Notes under the pieces: generated by a model
Seen by the model: the letters and a program-made list of their open reading frames with translations, nothing else
Told to the model about the DNA's origin: nothing
Database searches by the model: none
Origin: Bacteroidales bacterium UBA4293
GTDB taxonomy: Bacteria > Bacteroidota > Bacteroidia > Bacteroidales > Bacteroidaceae
DNA length: 64,000 nt
Direction: 5' to 3'
Assembly (NCBI GenBank): GCA_002395835.1
Contig: DGVD01000017.1
Span: forward strand, 1 to 64,000
Program-made: the position numbers and the translations under genes
Shown: piece by piece, positions 14,772 through 22,518 of the stretch
Position numbering within the stretch: the first letter of the stretch is position 1
How the letters are laid out: every line of letters starts with the position of its first letter

Positions 14772-16681
14772 TGAAGAGGATTACTAAGATTGAAATAGAA
14801 AACTCACGTGCTTACTATGACCGTTTGACCTTTTCTCTGGAGAAAGGTGAGAACTTGCTGATTTATGGAGAAAATGGCAGTGGAAAAACATCTTTGTATA
14901 AGTCGCTAAATGATTTCATTCAGAGCTTTTATACACAGGTAGAATATGTAAATAACCGCTATAAACCAGCAGGGGATGTTGGTGAAGTGATGCTTAGTAT
15001 AGGAGATCTCATTGATTCTACGGGAGAGATAGATCATGTCATAGACTATAGATTTGCAGAAGGTGTGGACAACACAAATATTGCTGATACTTCATTTCTG
15101 AAGGCATTAGCATTGACGAAAGGATTTCTAACTTATAAGGATTTATTAAAAGTGTATTTGTATGAGGAACACAATCCAAACCTGTTTACATTCTTTATAA
15201 ATCACCTCCTCAAAGATCATATTGCTACTGATCAGGGATTAAATAATTCCTTATCTTTAGAATGGGAAGAAATCAATTTAAATATATTTAATGTTCATAA
15301 TCGCAAGGAGTTAAAACACCAGCGTGGTCTTCAGAAACTTAATGAATTTGAAAGGATATTAAGGTCTGTATTGGGCAATTTGTTTACAGTGGTGAACCAT
15401 TTTCTAACAAAGTATTTTGTCAATTTTAATCTACAAATAGAGTATGACTTAAAACCTATGTCTTTAAATTACGGTACTCTAGGTAAAGAAAACTGGAGCC
15501 TGGTTCAAGACTTAAGGTTGAAAATATCTAGCGGAAATACCTTAATTGAAGAATTTACTGAAGGATTAAATGAAGCAAGACTTTCAGCTGTAGCTATCTG
15601 CCTATATTTAGCAGCATTAAAAGCCAATCCAGGCAAGGAGTTACATTTGATGTTCTTAGATGACATTTTTATTGGTATCGATTCTTCTAATAGATGGGCT
15701 ATCATGGAAATCCTTGAGAATGAATTTAAAGATTTCCAAATTATTATGGCTACCTACGATCGTTCTTGGTATTTTTTTGCAAAGAACTATCTTACCAATA
15801 AACAAAAAAGGAAGTGGAAGTTTGTAAACTTGTATTCTTTGCCTAAACAAGTTAACAATTTGTCGTTTACTATCCCTATTTTGTCTGAAGGAACATCAGA
15901 ATATGATAAGGCTAAAGAATATTTGCATGACCATCGAAATGTGGATTTACCAGCTGCAGCCAACTATTTCAGGAAAGCCTTGGAAGAATTGATTAGTGAT
16001 AAGCATTTGCCTAAAGAACTATTTTTAAGTGATGATTATTCGTTGATACCAGGGTATAAATTGACCAAACGGGTGGGGGCATTAATCGACCTGTTTCAGA
16101 AGATAGGAGAGAATGTTACTCATATTATGACTATAAAGTCCTTTCTCCATCCTTTAATACACCCTTTATCTCATTATGAGGAAGAAGCACAGGTGTATCG
16201 GAATGAGCTTATAGCTGTGGAGGAGGCTATAAAGGAACTCTATGGCCAGATTGAAAATTTCGGAAATAAATGCCGTCTACTTTTAGGACGTAACAATAGA
16301 GTTGAAATACGCTATGAGACTGAAGATAAGTCCTATAAGTCGAAATACCATATACAGATGGATGATAATTTGTGGGTGTATAAGGATGAAAATGGTGTAG
16401 CTCATCTTACTAGATGTGCTTGTAGGTGTGTTCATATGGAAGGTTTAGAGAATGGAGTTGAACTTAAACCTTTCAAACCTGATTATGGGGTGAAAGACTA
16501 TGAGGAATTACGTTACACTTCGCTTGATGAAGCATTACAGAAGATATATGATTATGAAGTAGGGGTTAAACGACATGATGTGGTAGCTTATACAGATTAT
16601 GCTAATGTGTTCAGATTAATAAGCCGGAATCAGTTTGAACCTTTAATGAATAAGTTGAGTGAAATACTGGAAACTATGTAA
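14771..16681 (+). CDS. RecF/SMC-like ATPase of the DUF262 operon
   Basis: A 636-aa protein. Walker A GENGSGKT lies at 33-40, an ABC-type signature-like LSAVAICLYLA near 270-282 and Walker B LHLMFLDDIFIG near 291-302, so the ATPase head occupies the first ~370 residues with only a short insertion instead of a long coiled coil. The C-terminal half has a helical AANYFRKALEELI segment followed by a Cys-containing stretch (RCACRCVH) that may bind metal. Overlapping-nick or RloC-type nucleases have similar heads, but no nuclease motif is obvious here. It probably powers or gates the upstream tandem DUF262 protein. Confidence 0.75.
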   Translation: MKRITKIEIENSRAYYDRLTFSLEKGENLLIYGENGSGKTSLYKSLNDFIQSFYTQVEYVNNRYKPAGDVGEVMLSIGDLIDSTGEIDHVIDYRFAEGVDNTNIADTSFLKALALTKGFLTYKDLLKVYLYEEHNPNLFTFFINHLLKDHIATDQGLNNSLSLEWEEINLNIFNVHNRKELKHQRGLQKLNEFERILRSVLGNLFTVVNHFLTKYFVNFNLQIEYDLKPMSLNYGTLGKENWSLVQDLRLKISSGNTLIEEFTEGLNEARLSAVAICLYLAALKANPGKELHLMFLDDIFIGIDSSNRWAIMEILENEFKDFQIIMATYDRSWYFFAKNYLTNKQKRKWKFVNLYSLPKQVNNLSFTIPILSEGTSEYDKAKEYLHDHRNVDLPAAANYFRKALEELISDKHLPKELFLSDDYSLIPGYKLTKRVGALIDLFQKIGENVTHIMTIKSFLHPLIHPLSHYEEEAQVYRNELIAVEEAIKELYGQIENFGNKCRLLLGRNNRVEIRYETEDKSYKSKYHIQMDDNLWVYKDENGVAHLTRCACRCVHMEGLENGVELKPFKPDYGVKDYEELRYTSLDEALQKIYDYEVGVKRHDVVAYTDYANVFRLISRNQFEPLMNKLSEILETM

Positions 16682-16706
16682 ATAAAAAGATTAATTATTA
16701 TAGAGT

Positions 16707-17357
16707 ATGAATCAAAAATATGTTGCTCCAGAAAGAGATAGACGATCTTTTACTTGCCCACATTGTCATACACTTTCATTGATGACTTTTAGTTTTCACC
16801 ATCATAATGAAGACAAACAGGTGGTTTTAACACATGCTGGCCAAGAATTAAAAAATGAACTTCATATTGCACGATGTGTTAATTGTGGAAAGAAGATTAT
16901 ATGGATTAACGATGAATATGTATATCCAGATATTGTAGCGGAAGAACCGAACGGCGATATGCCAGAAAGTGTATTGCAACTTTATAATGAAGCAGGTTTA
17001 ATATATAATAAGTCTCCAAGAGCTGCATGTGCATTGTTACGTTTAGCTATTGATAGACTGTGCAATGAATTAGGTGAAACGGATAGAGATATAAACAAAA
17101 ATATTGGTGCTCTTGTAAAGAAAGGTTTACCACAATCTGTGCAACAAGCATTAGATGTAGTTCGTGTAGTTGGTAATAAAGCTGTTCATCCTGGAATGAT
17201 TTCATTTGATGTAGATGATAAGAATACAGCAGTAATGCTTATGCGTCTTTTAAATATTATCACTGAACGATTGATAACTGAGCCTAAAGAAATTAGTTCT
17301 TTGTACGAAAGTTTACCAGAATCTATTAAAGAGTCGGTAGAAAGGAGAGATTCATAA
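16707..17357 (+). CDS. Zinc-ribbon DUF4145 protein
   Basis: A 216-aa protein. The N-terminus is a zinc ribbon (CPHC at 18-21, CVNCGKK near 57-63). Residues about 95-190 are a DUF4145-type helical domain with RAACALLRLAIDRLC and the family's VVRVVGNKAVHPG motif. DUF4145 domains are frequent in restriction and defence loci; their role is not firmly established, though a HEPN-like relationship has been proposed. The gene starts 25 bp after the ATPase gene, so it is the third member of the same operon. Confidence 0.8.
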   Translation: MNQKYVAPERDRRSFTCPHCHTLSLMTFSFHHHNEDKQVVLTHAGQELKNELHIARCVNCGKKIIWINDEYVYPDIVAEEPNGDMPESVLQLYNEAGLIYNKSPRAACALLRLAIDRLCNELGETDRDINKNIGALVKKGLPQSVQQALDVVRVVGNKAVHPGMISFDVDDKNTAVMLMRLLNIITERLITEPKEISSLYESLPESIKESVERRDS

Positions 17358-17497
17358 ATTATCTTTTTTTTCGGGCAGTTTTTCTCCTTACTAATTAAGG
17401 AGTCAGTTCAATGACTTTGGCATAGCAATTGCTTTTATAATAAAGCAGCGTTGCTTTCGGCTGTATAATTCGAAAGCTCTTAAAATAAAAGGAAACA
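17358..17497. promoter_or_regulatory. Inverted-repeat-rich leader before the 57-aa gene
   Basis: Three small symmetric elements: CTCCTTA-5 nt-TAAGGAG (17384-17402), the palindrome AGCAATTGCT (17424-17433) and AAAGCA-GCGT-TGCTTT (17442-17457). The GCAATTGC core also occurs in the operator at 3936-3951. This could be a regulated promoter or an attenuator for the small gene; no consensus -7 box is seen. Confidence 0.35.
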
Positions 17498-17671
17498 ATG
17501 GCTACAAATCCACCCAAGGGAGATGGGCATCGTAATGGTTCAGTTCGTAGACGCTCTCAGGCATTTAACCCAAAAACAGGGCAATGGGTTAAGAGAGATG
17601 CTGACACTGGACGTTTTATTGGCGTCAAAGAGGATGGGACTCCATTTAAGGGAGTACGTAAAGAACGTTAA
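17498..17671 (+). CDS. Small basic protein, 57 aa
   Basis: ATG at 17498, stop TAA at 17669-17671. The product begins MATNPPKGDGHRNGSVRR, has a central FNPKTGQWVKRD and ends GTPFKGVRKER. It is rich in Arg, Lys and Gly and probably flexible, with a high predicted pI. I recall near-identical small proteins in many bacteria, often beside defence or mobile genes, but know of no function. The ordered GDGHRNG, QWVKRD and PFKGVRKE blocks argue for a real, selected gene. It is followed at once by a perfect terminator and precedes the convergent DNA glycosylase gene. Confidence 0.75.
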   Translation: MATNPPKGDGHRNGSVRRRSQAFNPKTGQWVKRDADTGRFIGVKEDGTPFKGVRKER

Positions 17672-17710
17672 CAATAATGGCGCGTCTTAAATAGGCGCGC
17701 CATTATTGTT
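17670..17710. terminator. Perfect bidirectional-type terminator
   Basis: AACAATAATGGCGCG (17670-17684) and its exact reverse complement (17696-17710) flank an 11-nt loop. A/T-rich tracts on both sides would allow termination in either direction. It closes the defence operon immediately after the 57-aa gene. Confidence 0.8.
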
Positions 17711-17877
17711 TAAATTTTATTTCTCTCCCTCTCACAAATACCTCATAACAGGAGATTGATAGTTATTTAATGATGTTTAAAATGCCTTATTCTTCTTTTT
17801 ATACCAGCTTAAAAAATTATTTGCTGGCATAATCAGATTTCAAAACATTTTAATTTCTGATTTGAAAAAAGTGACAG

Positions 17878-18657
17878 TTATTTATTGATATTGTTGATGA
17901 TGTCTTTGACCACGCTCCAGCTTTTTAGCTTTTCTTCAAAGGTAATAGCCATTGAGTTAGAGGTTGATGGCAAAGAAAGGATCTTATATTTCTGACTTAA
18001 ATCAGCTATAGAATAGTTCTTCTCAAATACTTGTGTGGTCTTGCCAGTACCATTTAAGATAATCGTTGTTATTGTAGGGTGGAGGAATAAAAACTTCTCG
18101 ATTTCATTTGGCACATAGTCTTTTATGCTAGTATCGAGGCTACCCTCCCTATCTGCTTCTTTCATACAATCCCATAGAGATATATGATGGCTGAAGAGAA
18201 ATTCTTTATCGGTCATATTCTTTTCTCTTTCAAATAGACATTCCATAATCTTGAAGAAAGAATTATGAGATTTATCTTGATAATATGCTTGGACAGATAA
18301 TGACTTTTCGCCTGGGAATGTTCCAAGAATCAAGACGTATGGATCTTTGCCACTCCATGCCTCTAATCCTGCTTTCATCTTAGTGGTAACCTTGGGGGCT
18401 GTTTGTGATGTATGTAGAGCAGTAGAGGATACTGCAGTCTTGCTATCAGAAACCTTTATTCTTCCCGATTCTATGAGCTTGTAAAACTTTTCTTCAGTCA
18501 TATCATAAACACCAAAGTCATCAAAGCCATAAAAGCCTAAACTTCTCATTTCGGCTCTAATCTGCTTTTGTTCCTCCCTATTGGCCATACAACGCAGCCT
18601 GATTAATTCCGCTATTCTTTTAATCTCGTCTTTTTTAAAAACATTCTTTCCTTTCAT
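17878..18657 (-). CDS. Hypoxanthine/uracil-DNA glycosylase-like protein
   Basis: A 259-aa protein. Residues about 105-255 match the UDG superfamily, closest to DNA-deoxyinosine (hypoxanthine) glycosylases: YVLILGTFPGEKSL, then YYQDKSHNSFFKIM with the Asn used by that family, HHISLWDC, and a C-terminal ILSLPSTSNS block in the DNA-binding position. Residues 1-75 are an extra helical module (KDEIKRIAELIRLRCMANRE...GFDDFGVYDMTEEKF) joined by a Ser/Thr-rich linker; I do not recognise it. It would excise deaminated or modified bases. Beside a methyltransferase and defence genes, a role against modified phage DNA is possible but unproven. Confidence 0.75.
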   Translation of the reverse strand: MKGKNVFKKDEIKRIAELIRLRCMANREEQKQIRAEMRSLGFYGFDDFGVYDMTEEKFYKLIESGRIKVSDSKTAVSSTALHTSQTAPKVTTKMKAGLEAWSGKDPYVLILGTFPGEKSLSVQAYYQDKSHNSFFKIMECLFEREKNMTDKEFLFSHHISLWDCMKEADREGSLDTSIKDYVPNEIEKFLFLHPTITTIILNGTGKTTQVFEKNYSIADLSQKYKILSLPSTSNSMAITFEEKLKSWSVVKDIINNINK

Positions 18658-18725
18658 ATCTTTTCTTTCTTTGTTGTCTGTAAAGTAGCTCTTTTGTTAT
18701 CCCTGAGGATGATAGTTTTATGCAG

Positions 18726-18733
18726 CAAAAGTA
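18726..18733 (-). promoter_or_regulatory. Putative -7 element of the glycosylase gene
   Basis: TACTTTTG on the minus strand fits TAnnTTTG, about 70 bp upstream of the ATG. No consensus -33 at the right spacing. Confidence 0.4.
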
Positions 18734-18785
18734 AGTAAAAATTGCTTCATTAAGAAGATATAGTCCTTTTTTTGCAAGTTGATGA

Positions 18786-18838
18786 GCTTGTATTATATAA
18801 AAACAAGTTATTATGCTTGTATTAGTAACAAACAAGTT
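18786..18838. repeat. Two 29-bp direct repeats with inner dyads
   Basis: GCTTGTATTA at 18786-18795 and 18815-18824, each followed by AAACAAGTT at 18801-18809 and 18830-18838; the period is 29 bp. Within each copy CTTGT and ACAAG are inverted. The pair lies upstream of the glycosylase -7 box and resembles a two-site operator. Confidence 0.55.
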
Positions 18839-18841
18839 CAA

Positions 18842-19272
18842 ATTGGCATTAGGGAGTTTTTCGAGGGTTAGTCTTTGTCATTATTATTTCTCAAAAGCCC
18901 ATTTGTATTCACTTTTTCTAGGCAGAGGGTATAAACTTTTACGGCATCTTTGTTTTGAATAGCTTGAACAAATGGTTCATTAAAGTAATGGGATGTCTTT
19001 CTATTGGCAAAGTCCTATCCCAAAGTGGGTCTGAAAGTACTTTACTAACAAGAATATAGGCCTGGTTCTACAGAGAATTACACTCCCAAACGGATAATTG
19101 TATCTAATATCTTCTATTATATGAATAAAGTTTTTTTTAAAAAATTAAGCAGGGAGATGAAAAACTACTTATATAGAACAATTGTGAATCACATAAGGAA
19201 TGAAATAATTAGTGATAACAAAAATGAGTTAATAAAATAGTTATTTTAATTACATGAACTTATTATTCAATA
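18842..19272. other. Junction between defence island and capsule locus
   Basis: About 430 bp, A/T-rich, without an intact gene. It holds the possible gene fragment above and A/T-only sequence just beyond the 3' end of the capsule operon. No clear terminator hairpin is seen for that operon. Confidence 0.45.
18868..19067 (-). pseudogene. Possible decayed gene fragment
   Basis: Two adjoining minus-strand frames read like protein: NQAYILVSKVLSDPLWDR (from about 19067), then after a frame change near 19010 DFANRKTSHYFNEPFVQAI continuing to AVKVYTLCLEKVNTNGLL and a stop at 18868. There is no start codon. I do not recognise the family. It may be the tail of a gene disrupted where the capsule locus and defence island were joined. 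Confidence 0.25.
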
Positions 19273-20382
19273 TTAAATTTTAATACTTTTTACATAAGTA
19301 ATGACTTCATCAACTCTGTCATCAAAAGCAGAACGTCTAAATAGTAATTGAGGTGTAGTTATTTCTGGGAATTTTACATTTGCTTCTATCATCACTGGTT
19401 CATCCTTTTCATTTAGGGCAATGTCCCAACCAATAAATCCTAATTCAGGAAAGAACTTAACATGATTATTCATTGCGAATTCAATAGCAGATTTAACTTC
19501 GGGAATATAAACATCTTTGAAACAAAGTCCTTCACGTGTCTGTTGCACAATTTTATCGGGCGTTGGGATAAATCCGTCATGATAATCAATAGCTAAATCT
19601 CTAAAATGTCCATCAGGGTCTATTCCGACTGCATATCCATTACTTGTTAAATTATCAACAAAACTTCCTTTTTGCCCAAATTTTAGATAAGTACTACAAC
19701 ATGTAACACAGCCATTTAAGTATAATGTCGATATGCGAAATGTATTAACAGAATCTGGATTAAATATTGCTGTCTTTTTAGATTGTCTCAATGCTTCTTG
19801 AATAAGAAAATCTGATGGATATTCTTTTTCTAACTGTTCAAATGAGAAGCTGCTTGGATCTATTTTTTTTACACCTCGGCCACCATATGAATCTTTGGTT
19901 GGTTTTATAAAGCAGACTTTTAAATCATTGTATTTTTTCTTTACATCACTAAGCTCTATGATGTTATTATTTTCATCGAAGTATATACCATGTGTTCTTC
20001 TAAGAAGAGTTTTAGGTTGTTTGATGCTTGAGAAATATATTGGATAATATAATTTATTATATGCAGGATACCTTATGTTCTGAGGGTTCAGACGATCAAT
20101 GATATCATAATAATAAATATCTAAGGCTACCAGTTTAGGATCAAATAAGTCAAATGCTTTATAAAATGCATACCATTCAAAATAGATATTTGGTTCTAAA
20201 TCACTCCATTGTTTTTTTAATAATTCTTTTTCTTTTGTATTTAACTTTATATTTTTGCTTGGAATGAAATCTGCACTATGTTTGTTTATTAACATTCTTC
20301 GAGTTTTATCCAATTTACGTCTTTTCCAATAATTTGCAAAGAATTTATATGATATCTCTTTAAAATGTAATATGATGCTCAT
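19273..20382 (-). CDS. Sugar-associated ATP-grasp protein (distal copy)
   Basis: A 369-aa protein of the sugar-transfer-associated ATP-grasp family. Visible motifs: KPTKDSYGGRGVKKI (ATP-lid lysine and glycine loop), FLIQEALRQ, STLYLNGCVTCCSTYLKFGQKGSFVDN and a C-terminal GFIGWDIALNEKDEPVMIEAN carrying the metal-binding Asp/Glu/Asn residues. ATP-grasp enzymes activate a carboxylate as acyl phosphate and couple it to an amine or hydroxyl. It is the last gene of the capsule operon, 37 bp after a paralogue, so the pair probably adds an amino acid or other carboxylic acid to a sugar or amino-alcohol substituent. Substrate unknown. Confidence 0.75.
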   Translation of the reverse strand: MSIILHFKEISYKFFANYWKRRKLDKTRRMLINKHSADFIPSKNIKLNTKEKELLKKQWSDLEPNIYFEWYAFYKAFDLFDPKLVALDIYYYDIIDRLNPQNIRYPAYNKLYYPIYFSSIKQPKTLLRRTHGIYFDENNNIIELSDVKKKYNDLKVCFIKPTKDSYGGRGVKKIDPSSFSFEQLEKEYPSDFLIQEALRQSKKTAIFNPDSVNTFRISTLYLNGCVTCCSTYLKFGQKGSFVDNLTSNGYAVGIDPDGHFRDLAIDYHDGFIPTPDKIVQQTREGLCFKDVYIPEVKSAIEFAMNNHVKFFPELGFIGWDIALNEKDEPVMIEANVKFPEITTPQLLFRRSAFDDRVDEVITYVKSIKI

Positions 20383-20419
20383 AGATTTAGTTTTTATGAC
20401 TATTTTAAACGGATCTTAT

Positions 20420-21511
20420 TTATAGATCCATATATTCTTTAATTAATTTCTTTAATCCTCCATGACACACTTGAGGGCCATTTATTTCCCAATTGTCATT
20501 ACCTTCAATGAAAGTAGGACCATTTTCTGTTATGGCTATATCCCAACCAATTGAATGTATATCAGATAAGAAGGAATGGAAATAAAGAGCTAATTGAACT
20601 GCTTGTTGAAAAAATGGAATTAAAAAATTAGAAAAATTTATATTTGAGTTTGGATGGCTTTCAACTTTTGTACCAAAAGCCGGTTTTTGAAAACCATATT
20701 TTAATAATTTCCCAGTTTCCATGTTTATGCCTACAGCAATACCCCCCTGTGATGTGTTATCAACAAAGGATCCGTTCGTTCCAATACGTAATATAGAAGG
20801 GAATAATGAGATTCCTCCTTCTTTATTCCTGATAGTTATAAGTCTCATTGTGTTTATAGAACTAGGATTTAACATAGACATTTCTTTATGCTGTTCGATA
20901 GCTTCCTGAAATATGTAATTGCCTTGTTTTATTAATAACTCTAGCTCCGCAGGTTCTATTCTCTTATCTTTTACATACAATTGATGTTCAAAAATTCTCA
21001 ATTTAAACACATTTTCACCACATTCACCGTCAACTTGTTTGCAAAACAAAGTATTGTTTTCAAGTTTAATTATATCCTCAAAAGTTGATTCAATCAAAGA
21101 GGTATTACCTTCCTCTATACGATAAAGTTTTGAATTGAGATAATAAAATAAAATTTTTGGAGTTGGGATATTAAGACTTTTTGCAACTACAGCAAAATAA
21201 AATTTATTTCTTAAAATAGCACAACTATTGTTATATGGGTGGCTTTCATAGTTCAAATAGTTTCTTCTTTTCATGAAGGGAACATAATTAACATAAGCAC
21301 TATAATCACTACCTCTTAAAACATCCAAGCCATACATGTAATAATATCGCTCAACTTTTCCGTATCTTATATAATTAAATATCTGATCTTTCAGAATCAC
21401 AATCTTACTTTTCTGTTTTTTTTCTGGGTAATATGTTTTACCGCCAATAATATATTGGATAAAATTTAATAGGTAAACAGGAAAAACAAGAAAACGTTTA
21501 AATTGTATCAT
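20420..21511 (-). CDS. Sugar-associated ATP-grasp protein (proximal copy)
   Basis: A 363-aa paralogue of the next gene, with the same order of motifs: LFCKQVDGECGENVFKL, YIFQEAIEQHKEMSML, NTMRLITIRNKEGGISLFPSILRIGTNGSFVDN (broken into its parts) and IGWDIAITENGPTFIEGN near the C-terminus. The Asp/Glu/Asn triad for Mg-ATP is intact. The start is followed by a hydrophobic FLVFPVYLLNFIQYII stretch, which may be membrane-proximal. The shared NGSFVDNxxxxGxAVGI block is the family hallmark. Together with the ornithine-cyclodeaminase-like gene upstream it suggests ligation of an amino-acid-like group. Whether the two copies act in sequence or form a heterodimer is unknown. Confidence 0.75.
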   Translation of the reverse strand: MIQFKRFLVFPVYLLNFIQYIIGGKTYYPEKKQKSKIVILKDQIFNYIRYGKVERYYYMYGLDVLRGSDYSAYVNYVPFMKRRNYLNYESHPYNNSCAILRNKFYFAVVAKSLNIPTPKILFYYLNSKLYRIEEGNTSLIESTFEDIIKLENNTLFCKQVDGECGENVFKLRIFEHQLYVKDKRIEPAELELLIKQGNYIFQEAIEQHKEMSMLNPSSINTMRLITIRNKEGGISLFPSILRIGTNGSFVDNTSQGGIAVGINMETGKLLKYGFQKPAFGTKVESHPNSNINFSNFLIPFFQQAVQLALYFHSFLSDIHSIGWDIAITENGPTFIEGNDNWEINGPQVCHGGLKKLIKEYMDL

Positions 21512-21538
21512 ATTAAAATAGTAGTTTTTTGAATAGTT

Positions 21539-22492
21539 TCACACCCAAAACTTAACATTAGGCTTTTCTATATTAATATTGTTGGCTTTATCCTTGAATT
21601 GCTCATAGATACGTGATGCAAATACAATATCGTGTAGGCCTAAGCCTATATTATAACTTATGATTCTTTCTTTATCGGAAGTCCTTCCTTTGTCTTTTCC
21701 GGTTAAAACATCAGAAAGTTCTGCAAAATAGCGGAATTTATCAAAATACTTAAAACCTTTTACATGACCAGTATCATCAGCAAACACTTTATCGAAGAAC
21801 AAGTCGCAATTTTGGAATCCACGGGTATGTACTGGGACTAATAATAAACCTTCTTTATAAACTTCGTCATTTTCGCAAACAAGATTAGGGGATGCTGTTA
21901 CGCAGTGGTACAATACATCAGATGATGAAATTAGGTCTTGAACGTCATTGACAATATCAAATGTTACATTTGGATATTTGCTAAATCGTTCTATAAACTT
22001 CTCTGCTTGATCTTTGTATCGCAACAATAAGAATTTGTGAGGTATATTAGGTTCTGATTCTAACAGACAAAGTGCTGTAGCTCTAGCAGTATTGCCAAGT
22101 CCTGAGAAACCGTAATAGTGTGCATTGCTCTTTTTAAATAATTTAGTAGCAAATGCTGCTACAGCACCTGTTCTCATCATTGTAATCCAATCTGCATCCA
22201 TCATGGCAAGTAGTTCGCCAGTTTTAGCATCGTAGAGTAAAATGTCCCCTCCGATACTAGGTGTAGCATTTGCAATCCTATGAACCACCTTTACTCCATA
22301 ATATTGTTTCTCTTTTTCATAAGGGAGAATGACAGGCATAGTATTAAAGAAATCATCTCCTTGAGGATGAATACTTATTTTGGGAGGTAAAAGTGCTTGT
22401 CCTTTTTTGCTGAAACTGTCTTTTATCCATTCCATGCATGTGGCAGGAGATATGTTTAAACTATTTATTAAATTAAAACTGAACGTTTTCAT
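21539..22492 (-). CDS. Ornithine cyclodeaminase / mu-crystallin family enzyme
   Basis: A 317-aa NAD(P)-binding protein. The Rossmann motif GFSGLGNTARA lies at 128-138; YYGVKVVHR (Lys68) and DADWITMMRTGA near 99-110 match the substrate-binding blocks of ornithine cyclodeaminases. Relatives include alanine dehydrogenase and SbnB, which releases 2,3-diaminopropionate in siderophore synthesis, so the reaction cannot be read from sequence. Its place between a nucleotidyltransferase/PLP fusion and two ATP-grasp ligases suggests it makes an unusual amino acid or imino acid for the polysaccharide. Confidence 0.75.
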   Translation of the reverse strand: MKTFSFNLINSLNISPATCMEWIKDSFSKKGQALLPPKISIHPQGDDFFNTMPVILPYEKEKQYYGVKVVHRIANATPSIGGDILLYDAKTGELLAMMDADWITMMRTGAVAAFATKLFKKSNAHYYGFSGLGNTARATALCLLESEPNIPHKFLLLRYKDQAEKFIERFSKYPNVTFDIVNDVQDLISSSDVLYHCVTASPNLVCENDEVYKEGLLLVPVHTRGFQNCDLFFDKVFADDTGHVKGFKYFDKFRYFAELSDVLTGKDKGRTSDKERIISYNIGLGLHDIVFASRIYEQFKDKANNINIEKPNVKFWV

Positions 22493-22518
22493 GATAATAA
22501 AAGGAATAAATAAGTTAT

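Noticed and set aside
17424..17433. Shared GCAATTGC core with the operator at 3936-3951 as evidence of one regulator
   Set aside because: An 8-bp A/T-rich palindrome can recur by chance in 64 kb; flanks differ, so no common regulator is claimed.
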